In this document: positions 28,128 to 37,055 of the stretch, piece after piece
Layout of the letters: each line of letters opens with the position of its first letter
Numbering within the stretch: the first letter of the stretch is position 1
DNA from: Ancylobacter defluvii
GTDB lineage: Bacteria; Pseudomonadota; Alphaproteobacteria; Rhizobiales; Xanthobacteraceae
Direction of reading: 5' to 3'
NCBI RefSeq assembly: GCF_018390605.1
Contig: NZ_JAHBGD010000005.1
Coordinates: 558,001 to 622,000, forward strand
Length of the DNA stretch: 64,000 nucleotides
Made by a program: the position numbers and the translations under genes
The notes under the pieces: generated by a model
Database searches by the model: none
What the model saw: only the letters and a program-made list of their open reading frames with translations
Told to the model about the DNA's origin: nothing

Positions 28128-31100
28128 CTAATCCCCGCCCAGGCTGATCGGGCCGCCGCTTCCCGTTGTCACCTCGCCGACAAGGTTCGCGGTGAGCGAA
28201 GTCGCCGCCGCAGTGGCGCGGCTGAACGCGAAGCGACGGACCGTGCCGGCGGCATTGGAAGAGAGGGGGCTGACCAGGAGGTCCGCCCCCTCGGTCGTGC
28301 TGGTCGTCGCCACGTTCACGCCGCTGGCCTTGTCGCCGAAGGGGGCAAATACGGCCATTTCGGTGAAGCTCGCACGCGGATGAGCGATGGCACTGTGGAG
28401 ATACATCGAGGGGCCGCCATCCAGTGCCGAACCGCTGGAGAACACCTTCACGACACTGCCATCGAGCTGGCCGACGACGATGCGCTCGGCGCCGCCCAGC
28501 ACGCCGGCCAGCCAGCCGGTGGCGAGCGAGACGCCGCCGCGGTAGTCGTCGCCGAAGGGCTTGAACGTGGTGGTCAGTACCGGCTGAGCGGGCTCCGCCT
28601 TGCCGTACGCGTGGCCATGGGCGGCGGGCGCCCCTTCCAGCGCGGCCAGCAGCGGGAAGACGAACACCTTCACCGTGGACGGCACGCCGGGGCCGGGCGC
28701 GGTGACGAGGCTCTGCCGGCCGGTGGTGAAGTCGACGAAGCCGGTGCTGAGCGCGACGCCGGAACGATCCTCCGGATAGGGGGCGAACGAGGCGAACAGC
28801 TCCGGCGCGGCGCCGACGGCAGGCAATCTGGAGCTGAAGATCTTCACCTCGCTCGGAACGCCCGGTCCCGAGCCGACGATGATGTTGTCGCCGGTGCTGG
28901 CACCGTCGATCTGCGCCACCGCCACGCTCACGCCGTTCGTCGACGTTGCATCGAAGGCGGTGAAGCGCGCCAGCTCCCTGGAAAAGGCGGCCGCGCCATC
29001 CTTGGCGGCGCCGGACAGCACCACGATCTCGGCCGCGTGGCCGGCTCCCGCGCCGGCGACGAGATCGAAGATGCCGTCATCGTCGACATCGCCCATGGCC
29101 ACGCTCACCGACCCGGCAAAGCCGGGGAACGGCGTCACCGTCGCGAGCAGCTTGGCGCCATCCAGTATCCTCACGGTGGCCGAGCCGCCGGAGGCGCCGG
29201 GCACCGCGACCGCATAGGACGAGATGGCCGGGATGACGTTGACCAGCGCCATGAGGCCGTTGTCCTCGTGATTGAGGCGGTGGCAGTGCATGACGAAGAG
29301 ACCGGCATAGTCCTCGAATTTGGTGCGGATCGCGAGCTTGCCCGGCTCGATCACCGATTCTTCCGGCCCGAGATTGGGCGCCGGGACGTTGGCGTTGTCG
29401 ATGCCCTGCATCACCGCCCCGAGCTTCATGCCGATGGTCGGATCGGAAACGCCGGTGATCTGGAAGTCGTTGACGTGGATATGGATGGGGTGCTCGTCAT
29501 TGTTCTCGTTGCTGAACACCCATTCCTCAACCGAATTCAGCCGGGGCTGCAGGATGGGAACATTCGGGAAGGCGCCGCTGTCGAAGGCATAGATGAAGCT
29601 CTTCGGATCGGAGGTGCTGGCGAGATTGTTGAGAAAGCCGCCATTGATGAGGATATGCCGCGTCAGGTCGGGCGTGAGCTTGGACAGGTCTTCAAAGGAG
29701 GTGAAGGCACCGAGCGGCTGGCCCTCGGTGAAAGCGGTGGTCTCGCCCTGTCCCTGCGCCGGGACGGCGCGTGCGAGAAGCTGGGTCGGGAACAGGAAGA
29801 AGCCGTCATTGTAGCTGACGGCCGAGGGCAGCACGCTGAGCGTGCCGAGCACCGCCGGCAGGTTTTCGCTGCCGTTGTTGGTGTAGAGGACGCCCGGCGC
29901 GTTCTCGGTACGTGCTCCGCCGCCCCGCTCCGGCATCTCCAGGATCAGCTCGCCCTCGGCCGGCATGGTCACCGCGATGGCAAAGCGCGACGCCGGGGGA
30001 ATGGACAGCCGGGTTCCATTCGCGTCGGCGGAGTGGCGCACCAGCGTCGAGGGATTGCCGTCCTGCCCGATGATGGCGATCTTCGGGTGGCGCCCGGTGG
30101 CTGTCTCGGTCAGCTGGACGGTGATGTAGGCCATGTCGCTGATATTGGCCAAGACCCAGATTTCGGTCTGCCCCGGCTTGCTGCGCACTACCGGCTGGAA
30201 CTGGCCGTTCACCGTGAACTGGATGTCGCGCAGATGGTCGGGCAGCGCGGGATTCGCCGGTACGCTGCCTTCCCGACCAGCGATGGCGGTGAAGGCTTGC
30301 AGGTTGTTCGGAATGAACTGGAAGCGCCCGCGCATATTGTGGATCGAGAGCGGGCCGGCATACCAAACGGTGGCGAAGCGCGAGCCTTTGTCCGACTGGC
30401 CGAAATTCACCGGCGCGAGCACGGGCCGATAAGTGCCATTGGCCAGTTCGCCGGCCGCCGGCGGCGCGAGGGTGCTGACGAATTGCGGCCAGTTGGCATT
30501 GTTGAATTGCGGAGAGGGGCCCTGGCGGTCGAAGACGAAGTTGTATTGCAACGCCATGTTGCGGATCGGAATGGCCTTTTGCGTGACGATGGGCAGATTG
30601 CCGTCGGTGCGCCCGATCGACAGCATGCCGGCAAGGCCGAGATAGACATGCGCCGCCGTCAGCGTGTGCAGATGCGGGTGGTACCAGTACATGCCCTGCG
30701 GCATGTTGGTGGGGATGTCGTAGACATAGGTGTTCGCGGTGCCGACCGGCATGTGGATCAGCACATTGTCCGAATTCGCCTTCGGACTGACATGCAGGCC
30801 ATGCGTGTGGAGGTTGAGCGGCGATTCCGTCAGCGATGGCGGGTAGATCGGAACCTGGCCGCCGGCTTCGGTATATTTCGGATCGTAGAAGTCGCGGATG
30901 GTCAGTCCCGACAGGCCGTTCTCCATGCGCACGACCAGCCGCTCGCCGGGAAATACTTGCAGCGTCGGTGCCGGATAGACGTCGCTGGCGGCGATCTCGC
31001 CGTTCGAGGCCTTGCCCCGAACCAATCGGTAGCCGTAGAGGAGCGCGTTCTTGACCGGAACCGAAGCGGTGTCGAGCGTGACCTGCCCCTGATGCGCGGT

Positions 31101-31307
31101 GAGCACGACCTCGAGCACCCCGTCGACGCTCGACAGCGTCACTGGCTCCCGGAACTCGGGCGGCGTATAGGGCGGGGTCTGGGAGAGGGCGACTCCGACC
31201 GTGAGCGGCACGATCACGATGGTTCCCATGATCGCGCGAGCGACGATGCGGACGGTCCAGTTTATTGTAATCACCCGACTTCGCTCCGATTGCGTCGGCG
31301 GCATCAT
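28128..31307 (-). CDS. Multicopper oxidase with C-terminal FG-GAP-like repeats
   Basis: 1059 residues. An N-terminal hydrophobic segment (RAIMGTIVIVPLTVGVAL) suggests export. All four copper-binding blocks are present: LHTHGLH (about 164), WYHPHLHT (about 207), EHPIHIHVNDF (about 604) and HCHRLNHEDNGLM (about 672), the last with the type 1 Cys, His and Met. Laccase-like oxidation of metals or phenols is expected. Residues from about 700 to 1059 form an extra region of FG-GAP/VCBS-like repeats (AMGDVDDDGIFDLVAGAGAG is the clearest), with calcium-binding Asp clusters. That tail is unusual; bacterial multicopper oxidases are normally about 450-600 residues. The RTX gene lies upstream on the same strand. 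Confidence 0.9.
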   Translation of the reverse strand: MMPPTQSERSRVITINWTVRIVARAIMGTIVIVPLTVGVALSQTPPYTPPEFREPVTLSSVDGVLEVVLTAHQGQVTLDTASVPVKNALLYGYRLVRGKASNGEIAASDVYPAPTLQVFPGERLVVRMENGLSGLTIRDFYDPKYTEAGGQVPIYPPSLTESPLNLHTHGLHVSPKANSDNVLIHMPVGTANTYVYDIPTNMPQGMYWYHPHLHTLTAAHVYLGLAGMLSIGRTDGNLPIVTQKAIPIRNMALQYNFVFDRQGPSPQFNNANWPQFVSTLAPPAAGELANGTYRPVLAPVNFGQSDKGSRFATVWYAGPLSIHNMRGRFQFIPNNLQAFTAIAGREGSVPANPALPDHLRDIQFTVNGQFQPVVRSKPGQTEIWVLANISDMAYITVQLTETATGRHPKIAIIGQDGNPSTLVRHSADANGTRLSIPPASRFAIAVTMPAEGELILEMPERGGGARTENAPGVLYTNNGSENLPAVLGTLSVLPSAVSYNDGFFLFPTQLLARAVPAQGQGETTAFTEGQPLGAFTSFEDLSKLTPDLTRHILINGGFLNNLASTSDPKSFIYAFDSGAFPNVPILQPRLNSVEEWVFSNENNDEHPIHIHVNDFQITGVSDPTIGMKLGAVMQGIDNANVPAPNLGPEESVIEPGKLAIRTKFEDYAGLFVMHCHRLNHEDNGLMALVNVIPAISSYAVAVPGASGGSATVRILDGAKLLATVTPFPGFAGSVSVAMGDVDDDGIFDLVAGAGAGHAAEIVVLSGAAKDGAAAFSRELARFTAFDATSTNGVSVAVAQIDGASTGDNIIVGSGPGVPSEVKIFSSRLPAVGAAPELFASFAPYPEDRSGVALSTGFVDFTTGRQSLVTAPGPGVPSTVKVFVFPLLAALEGAPAAHGHAYGKAEPAQPVLTTTFKPFGDDYRGGVSLATGWLAGVLGGAERIVVGQLDGSVVKVFSSGSALDGGPSMYLHSAIAHPRASFTEMAVFAPFGDKASGVNVATTSTTEGADLLVSPLSSNAAGTVRRFAFSRATAAATSLTANLVGEVTTGSGGPISLGGD

Positions 31308-31614
31308 CTCTTGCGCCGGAGACGTCGTCGAGGACTATCGCGGTTCCGAAGTGCGAATGCGCCGGCATGTGCCGGACGAGGGGCGAAGGCACGCACCCCG
31401 ATACAGAGCTGGCTAACTGGACAGGTCGGGCAAACTGCTTTCTCCCGAACGAAACGCCGCTCGCCCCCAGCCTGACCGTGAGGCTGCCGGATGATGCGCC
31501 GGGCAAGTCGTCGCGGCTTCGGCTCAGCTTTGCCTGTGGAGGCGGGCAGGGCCCGATGCCGCTCGCCGAGGCCGTGCTTGCCGCGCCGGATCGAAGCGGA
31601 TCCGGGCAAGAACC
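31308..31614. other. Intergenic region upstream of the multicopper oxidase
   Basis: 307 bases between the RTX gene stop and the oxidase start, both on the minus strand. It presumably carries the oxidase promoter. I see no clear gene, operator or terminator in it. Confidence 0.4.
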
Positions 31615-33537
31615 TCAGACGAACAGGAAATTGCTGATGGTCAGCTCGGTGAGCTTGGCGTTTTGCAGCACGATACCGTCATGGCCGTCCCAGATCACCA
31701 CATCGGTGCCGCTCTGGAATGCCGCCGTCAGCACCGCTCCGATCGAGGTGAAGATGGCGCTGTCGAACGCCACCCGATCCTGCGCAACGTTCCAATCGAC
31801 GAAATAGTCAAGCCCGCTGCCTTCCTCGATGATCGCGTAGTCATAGCCGGCACCGCCGTAATAGGCGTCCCGGCCGGTGCCGCCGGTCATGTAGTCGTTG
31901 CCGTCCTCGCCGAACAGCCGGTCGCTGCCGTTATGACCGTAAAGGCTGTCCGACCCCGCCCCGCCATAGAGGTTGTTGGCAAGCGCATTGCCGGTGACGA
32001 TGTTGCTCTTGCCGTTGCCACCGGCATCAGTGGCGGAGCCGAACAGCACGATGTTCTCGAAGTCGTTGTCGAGACCGCGATTGACCGAGGCCCACAGCGT
32101 GTCCGTGCCCTCGCTCGGCTTCTCGAACACGACATCGGAAAGGGTATCGACGACATAGGTGTCGTTGCCGAGACCGCCGATCATGGCATCTGCCCCGGCA
32201 CCGCCATCGAGCCTGTCATTGCCGGCATTGCCGTAGAGTTCGTCGGCGCCGGCGCCGCCATGCAGGGTGTCGTTGCCGGCATTTCCCCCCATGAGATTGG
32301 CGCTGGAATTGCCCCAGACCTCGAGATTGCCGAAGCCCTCCTCGCTTCTGGCCTGCTCGACATAGGTCGGCAACAAATAGCCGCTCACCCGCACATAGGC
32401 GGTGTCGATGCCTCCGCCTGCCGCCTCGACGATGGCATCGCCGAGATGGTCGACGACATAGCTGTCATTGCCGACCAACCCGGCCATGGTGTCGGCGCCG
32501 GCGCCGCCGTTCAGCACGTTGTCGGCGGCATTGCCGCGCAGAGTGTCGTCGCCCGACCCGCCGATGGCGTTCTCGATCAGCGAGGCCGGGTTATCCTCGA
32601 ACAGGTAGGAATTATAGACATTGCCCCGCGCATAGACGCCGTCGCCGAGAGAGGCGCGCCGCGACGCCGAGAACAGGCTCGCCCCGCCCGGCGACAGGTC
32701 GACCGATACCGCGCTGCCATAGTTCGAGAAGTCGTAGGTATCGATGCCGCCGCCGTCCCAGATGGTCATGAAGACCTTGTTGCCGCCCGGTATGCCCTTG
32801 CCGTCGCCGTTTACCGACATCTGGCCGTTGGCGGGATCCCATGTATAGATGTCGTCGGTGGCGAAATAGGAGTAGTCGGCGCCGTAGAGCGTCTGCAGCG
32901 CCAGGATATCGAGCGCCATATAGGTCTGCGGATTGTCCCAGGCGCCGGTGGTGTAGTCGGTGCTCTGCGGGCCGCCGGGATAGGAGCGCTGGCTCATCAC
33001 CGTATATTCGAGCGAATCCCGGTCGGCCGGCACCGCGACATTGGCGACGCCGCCGAGCGCGCTGGCCGATTTCAGGCCCAGCGCTCCGCCGACCATCTGC
33101 AGATGGATCAGATAGGCATAGTTGCCGAGCCGCGGGTTCTCGAGATCCCGCGGCGTACCTTCCAGGGCGGTGCCGAAAACGACCTCGCTGCCGGTCGCGG
33201 ATGGCGGCGAGGTAGTTGCGAACGGATTGGCCGCCTCCGAATTATAGATGAATATATCCCCACCTTCGTAGGGGTTTTCCTGAAGACTTATATTGGTGAA
33301 GCCAGAAACACGGTTGTATTTTTGAACGTTATCAACGTTGGTATAATAACTTTGTCCTGTAAGAAATGACCGTATGACCTGGCGTTGTTGTTCCGAAGTG
33401 TCGAGGATGGCAGGGTCGTCATTCGAACCATACCAGTCGCCGACGGTAAACGTGACCGTGCCGGACCACTTCGTGTTGCCCAGCAGTCCGTCGATATAAG
33501 GATTGCCGGTGGCATCGACCGTCGCAACGCTGGGCAT
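31615..33537 (-). CDS. Serralysin-like RTX protein with destroyed zinc site
   Basis: 640 residues. Residues 1-200 follow the M10 serralysin catalytic domain, but the zinc helix reads QMVGGALGLKS (147-157) where active enzymes have HExxHxxGxxH. All three His and the Glu are replaced. The Met-turn is kept as YTVMSQRSY, but the Tyr zinc ligand after Met-Ser is Gln183. The serralysin linker (MALDILALQTLYGADYSY) and RTX nonapeptides follow from about 330 (GGSGDDTLRG, GGAGADTM, GGLGNDTYVVD). A C-terminal hydrophobic end (ELTISNFLFV) fits type I secretion. Probably a secreted, calcium-binding pseudoprotease. No ABC secretion genes are nearby. Confidence 0.88.
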   Translation of the reverse strand: MPSVATVDATGNPYIDGLLGNTKWSGTVTFTVGDWYGSNDDPAILDTSEQQRQVIRSFLTGQSYYTNVDNVQKYNRVSGFTNISLQENPYEGGDIFIYNSEAANPFATTSPPSATGSEVVFGTALEGTPRDLENPRLGNYAYLIHLQMVGGALGLKSASALGGVANVAVPADRDSLEYTVMSQRSYPGGPQSTDYTTGAWDNPQTYMALDILALQTLYGADYSYFATDDIYTWDPANGQMSVNGDGKGIPGGNKVFMTIWDGGGIDTYDFSNYGSAVSVDLSPGGASLFSASRRASLGDGVYARGNVYNSYLFEDNPASLIENAIGGSGDDTLRGNAADNVLNGGAGADTMAGLVGNDSYVVDHLGDAIVEAAGGGIDTAYVRVSGYLLPTYVEQARSEEGFGNLEVWGNSSANLMGGNAGNDTLHGGAGADELYGNAGNDRLDGGAGADAMIGGLGNDTYVVDTLSDVVFEKPSEGTDTLWASVNRGLDNDFENIVLFGSATDAGGNGKSNIVTGNALANNLYGGAGSDSLYGHNGSDRLFGEDGNDYMTGGTGRDAYYGGAGYDYAIIEEGSGLDYFVDWNVAQDRVAFDSAIFTSIGAVLTAAFQSGTDVVIWDGHDGIVLQNAKLTELTISNFLFV

Positions 33538-33835
33538 GATCGTCCTCGCGGATTCCAGAGATCCTGCCGTTACGTGTCTCCACGCGAGCCGGCGAACCCG
33601 GTAAGGCTAGCAGGAGTAGTTCGCCGTTGGAACGAAGGCGTTCAACTGGCGCGACCTAATTTGGACGATGCTGAAAGAGAAGAGCGCTCCAGTGGGTATC
33701 CGGTTCGGCATAGTGGCGCATCGGCGGTTTTTTTGGGTGCGCCGCCGGGGGATGGAGCGGTGTCGCTGGCAGGACCGGGATTGACCTTGCCCAACGGCGC
33801 GCCACGTCAGGTGGGTGCCCCAGGCGACGGAGACC

Positions 33836-34027
33836 ATGATGCAGACGATCGACGAACTGCTGTCGGATTTCGAGACGGCCCTGGATGTTCAGGCCTTGGC
33901 CCTTGCGAAAGCCCGCCGGAAGGTGCTCACGCCCGATGAGCGCTTGCGGCTCGTCCGGGCAAGCCGCCGATCGTGGGAACAGATGCAGGCGGCCCGGCGC
34001 GAGCTGGACCGCCTCGCGGGAAGCTGA
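33836..34027 (+). CDS. Small hypothetical helical protein
   Basis: 63 residues (MMQTIDELLSDFETALD ...). The sequence is predicted helical and rich in Arg, Leu and Ala, with TPDERLRLVRASRRSWEQ in the middle. No family is recognised. Codon use is like neighbouring genes, and GGAGA precedes ATG 33836. It converges with the next gene, with only six bases between their stops. Confidence 0.55.
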   Translation: MMQTIDELLSDFETALDVQALALAKARRKVLTPDERLRLVRASRRSWEQMQAARRELDRLAGS

Positions 34028-34033
34028 TCCGAG

Positions 34034-34336
34034 CTATTTGGGCGGCCCCATGATGTCGGGCACGCCACAATTGGGCGGCGTGCAGTCCGGCAGCTTGATT
34101 TCCGCCGCCTGCCCCTCGGGAGGCGGCCCTGGCGGCGGCTGAGTCTCCCCCGTCATCGAATCCGGTGCCGAAGGATCATATGCCGGCTGGCCGGGATCGA
34201 TCGGCTGCAGGGATCTTGGCACCGGCGCATTGAACGGATCATTGGCCGTCTGCGCGGCAGCCGGCCCGCCAGCCGCCGCGAGTAGCGCCAAAGCTGCCAG
34301 CATACTCCTGCGTTTCATCTTCATCGTCCCTCCCAT
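34034..34336 (-). CDS. Small exported proline-rich protein
   Basis: 100 residues. A basic start (MKMKRRS) and a hydrophobic stretch (LAALALLAAAGGPAAAQ) make a clear signal peptide. The mature part is Pro-rich (PPPGPPPEGQ) with two Cys in PDCTPPNCGVPD. No family is recognised; probably periplasmic or cell-surface. A shorter start at the internal Met (MKMKRRS) is possible. Confidence 0.6.
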   Translation of the reverse strand: MGGTMKMKRRSMLAALALLAAAGGPAAAQTANDPFNAPVPRSLQPIDPGQPAYDPSAPDSMTGETQPPPGPPPEGQAAEIKLPDCTPPNCGVPDIMGPPK

Positions 34337-34628
34337 TGGTACGGCTTCGATTGTTCAACTTACACCATGAGCGGGGCGGCGCGTGCGGTGCGCTGCGAGC
34401 ATCGCCCGCTCCACCTGGGGCTGGGACAGCCTCTCCCGCTGCCCACCCATGTTAGGTACCGGCCGCGGGCGACGATCGAGGTCAACATGTCGAGGATAAT
34501 CGGAACATGCCGGGCCTGCCGGATCCTCAAGGCGATCGGGTTGGCGCCGACCCGCGGGATACGGGCATTGTCGGGCGTCATGGGGGCGATGGGTGTGAGG
34601 CGGCGGCACGGCCCCAGTCTCGGCAGCA

Positions 34629-35711
34629 TTATTGCTGCGGCAGATACAGCAGGTTGCTGAGGTAGGGGCCACGGCCCTCATCCCAGCCTGGAACCATGTT
34701 GTAGCGATTAACCAGATAAGGCTGGAAGCCCGAGATATCGGCCCGCTCCACGGCGCTAAACGTCACCGTGCGCCGACCCTTGCGCTCGATCGACGACCAT
34801 TTCTTCCACTCGAAGGCGAAGTTCTTGATGATGAACTTCTCCGGCGTCTTTTCGAGCCCGACATGGGAGGTATAGAGCAGGATGGGAGCTTCTCCCTCCT
34901 CCTCGACCAGCAACGGCCGGGACGCCACGGTGGCCAGGAACGACAGGCAGATCAGCGGGCCCGGCAGATCGACGGTGAGCCTTTCGCCCACCCGCATCTC
35001 GATAGCTTTCTTGCAGAACCGGGTGTTCTTGAATTCATGGGTTTCGAGATCGGTCGAGACCTCCGGCAAGACGCAGAATTCGGCCCTGTCGAAAGACGCC
35101 GCGCATAGCGAGGCAGGCCAGGACGATGTCGCCGGCAGGGGTTCCGCGAGCAGGTGCTGCGCAAGGTAGCGGCCGAGAATGGGAGCGCCGGTGTCCAGGC
35201 CGTAATGAACGCCGTCGCGATAATGTTGCTCGATACGCTTCTGGTCGTTCTGCAGGGAATCGCGCAGGTGCTGGTCGAAATCGACGATCCTGATGTCGTA
35301 ATGGTCTTTGTAGTGGCCGACGATTTCATGCATGCCGGTGCGGATACGCTCGGTCAGCGCGCGCGTGCGTTCCGGGCGCCGCCCCAGAATGAGGTTGTAG
35401 ACCTGAATGCGGGGTGCCTGCCGCAGCACGTGGCGCAGCAGTCCCTCATAGGCGCATTGCCAGGTTTCGAATGCATCCGAGGCTATCAGCGACAGATCAT
35501 TGACAGCGAATTCGATGATGATCTTGTCGAATTTGTCGAGGCCATCGAACAACCTGATATTTTCAAGCCCGATCAGGCAATTATTGGTTCCGACGCTGAG
35601 ATTTTTGAATGCGGGAGCTTTGATGCCGTTTTGCTTCAGCGATGCGTGGACGTGATCGAGATAGCCGGGCTTCATCACCGAGTTCGACCCGCCGACCACT
35701 AATATTTTCAT
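34629..35711 (-). CDS. SGNH/GDSL hydrolase family protein
   Basis: 360 residues. The N-terminal half is an SGNH hydrolase: block I ILVVGGSNSVMKPGY (Ser nucleophile, with G-x-S in place of GDS), block III IIEFAVNDLSLIA (Asn), and block V YRDGVHYG with the Asp and His of the triad near residue 166. No signal peptide is visible, so it is probably cytoplasmic. The C-terminal 160 residues form a second, unrecognised domain. Such proteins often act on glycans or acyl groups, for example in polysaccharide modification; the substrate is unknown. No glycan genes lie beside it. Confidence 0.75.
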   Translation of the reverse strand: MKILVVGGSNSVMKPGYLDHVHASLKQNGIKAPAFKNLSVGTNNCLIGLENIRLFDGLDKFDKIIIEFAVNDLSLIASDAFETWQCAYEGLLRHVLRQAPRIQVYNLILGRRPERTRALTERIRTGMHEIVGHYKDHYDIRIVDFDQHLRDSLQNDQKRIEQHYRDGVHYGLDTGAPILGRYLAQHLLAEPLPATSSWPASLCAASFDRAEFCVLPEVSTDLETHEFKNTRFCKKAIEMRVGERLTVDLPGPLICLSFLATVASRPLLVEEEGEAPILLYTSHVGLEKTPEKFIIKNFAFEWKKWSSIERKGRRTVTFSAVERADISGFQPYLVNRYNMVPGWDEGRGPYLSNLLYLPQQ

Positions 35712-35882
35712 GGCGATGCATCGCTTTCCTTTGGGAAGATGCGACCATCATGACCAGAAAGAGTGCAGCCTTCAAGCTGCACGCATGCCGCGATGCTGCA
35801 TGCGCCGCGGCGATCCGGCGGCGCCGTTGCGGACCGGCGACCGGCAGCCGGGGCGGCGGGGCGGGTGACCGCGAACTCTACG

Positions 35883-36815
35883 TCAGGAGATGGCTTCGGA
35901 CGATGGATCGGCCGGCGTGCGGGACGCCATGCGGATCGTCTCGCAGATCCAGTCGAGCGGTTCCCGGTAGCGCTCGCGGATCTCCCGCGAGCGGCAGGCG
36001 AGGTGGTAGCTGAAAATGCCGGGCACCGAGAGTTCGAACAGCCGCACCAAGGTGCCATCCGCCAGATAGTCCCGCACCAGCAGCGACCGCGCCATGGCGA
36101 TGCCCTGACCGGCCAGCGCCCCGCGCACGGTCAGCGCGACATCGTCCAGCATGATCGATTGGCGGGGGTAGACGATCGGCAGCCCAGCCCGTTCCAGCCA
36201 GAGATTCCATGTCACCCGCGAGTGCAGCAGCAGCGGCGCCTCGTGCATCCGTTCGAGGCGGATGGAAGGGTGCCGGGCCAGGAAGCCTGGACTGCAGACC
36301 GGGAACACCTCCTCCTCGGCGATTTTCTCGGAGATCATGCCCGGCACGTCGCCGGTGCCGTAGACCAGGGCGACCTCGACGTCGTCCGGACAGGCCTCGG
36401 AAAGATCGGCAAGGCTGCGGATGCGCAGCCCGACGCCATCCAGCCGGCGGGTGAGCTCGGACAGGCGCGGCATCAGCCAGTGCTCCATCAGCCCGATCTG
36501 CACCGCGAGATTGAGCACCGCGGGGCGGGGCACCGCCGTCTCGTGGGCAACCGCATAGGCATGGCTGAGATAGTCGAGCGCGCGCCGGGTCTCCGCCGCC
36601 AGGGTCCGGCCGATTTCGGTCAGCGCCATGCGGTTGCCTTGGCGCAGGAACAGCGGCTGGCCGATGGCTTCCTCCAGCCCGCGTATCTGGTGGCTGATGG
36701 CGCTGTGGGTGATGCACATCTCCTCCGCCGCCAGCGAAAAGCTGCCGAGACGGCCGGCGGCTTCGAAGCAGCGCAGCGCCTGCAGGGAGGGAAGAGAACG
36801 ATAGGGGGGCGTCAT
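35883..36815 (-). CDS. LysR-family regulator, GcvA-like
   Basis: 310 residues from ATG 36815. The winged helix has PSLQALRCFEAAGRLGSFSLAAEEMCITHSAISHQIRGLE in the typical order; the effector domain follows. The start SLPSLQALRCFEAAGRLGSF and THSAISHQI are GcvA-subgroup features. It is divergent from the MFS-cyclase-hpaH-hpaI operon and so probably controls it, with the operator between them. The ligand is likely the imported acid or a breakdown product. Confidence 0.9.
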   Translation of the reverse strand: MTPPYRSLPSLQALRCFEAAGRLGSFSLAAEEMCITHSAISHQIRGLEEAIGQPLFLRQGNRMALTEIGRTLAAETRRALDYLSHAYAVAHETAVPRPAVLNLAVQIGLMEHWLMPRLSELTRRLDGVGLRIRSLADLSEACPDDVEVALVYGTGDVPGMISEKIAEEEVFPVCSPGFLARHPSIRLERMHEAPLLLHSRVTWNLWLERAGLPIVYPRQSIMLDDVALTVRGALAGQGIAMARSLLVRDYLADGTLVRLFELSVPGIFSYHLACRSREIRERYREPLDWICETIRMASRTPADPSSEAIS

Positions 36816-36872
36816 GAGCGCACCGTGGCACACCAAGCGGAAGGCGCAGGGATGCGGCCGTAGCGTTGCGCT

Positions 36873-36911
36873 GTCAATTCGCCTCACATCCGGGTTGAAA
36901 ATTGGTCAATT
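36873..36911. promoter_or_regulatory. Candidate LysR operator
   Basis: TTGAAAATTGGTCAA (36895-36909) has the TTGA/TCAA symmetry and the T-N11-A form of LysR boxes. GTCAATT also occurs at 36873-36879 and 36905-36911, giving two similar half-sites 32 bases apart. It lies between the divergent LysR gene and the MFS operon. Confidence 0.45.
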
Positions 36912-37055
36912 GCGACCCCTCACTCCGCTGCCTATGAAACAGGAAAACAACTACCGCGTTCCGGCTGTCGCGCCGGGCGCACCGACCGCGCAGAGCTGAA
37001 CGTTCTACGCGGCCGATCATCAAATAAAAAAGATAAAAATCTCTGGGAGGACTTT

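Noticed and set aside
28005-31475. Plus-strand open frame of over 1100 codons opposite the multicopper oxidase
   Set aside because: Low-complexity Arg/Gly/Ala-rich translation, no domain; it is a shadow of the oxidase gene.
31615-33537. Active serralysin metalloprotease
   Set aside because: The zinc helix has none of the three His nor the catalytic Glu.
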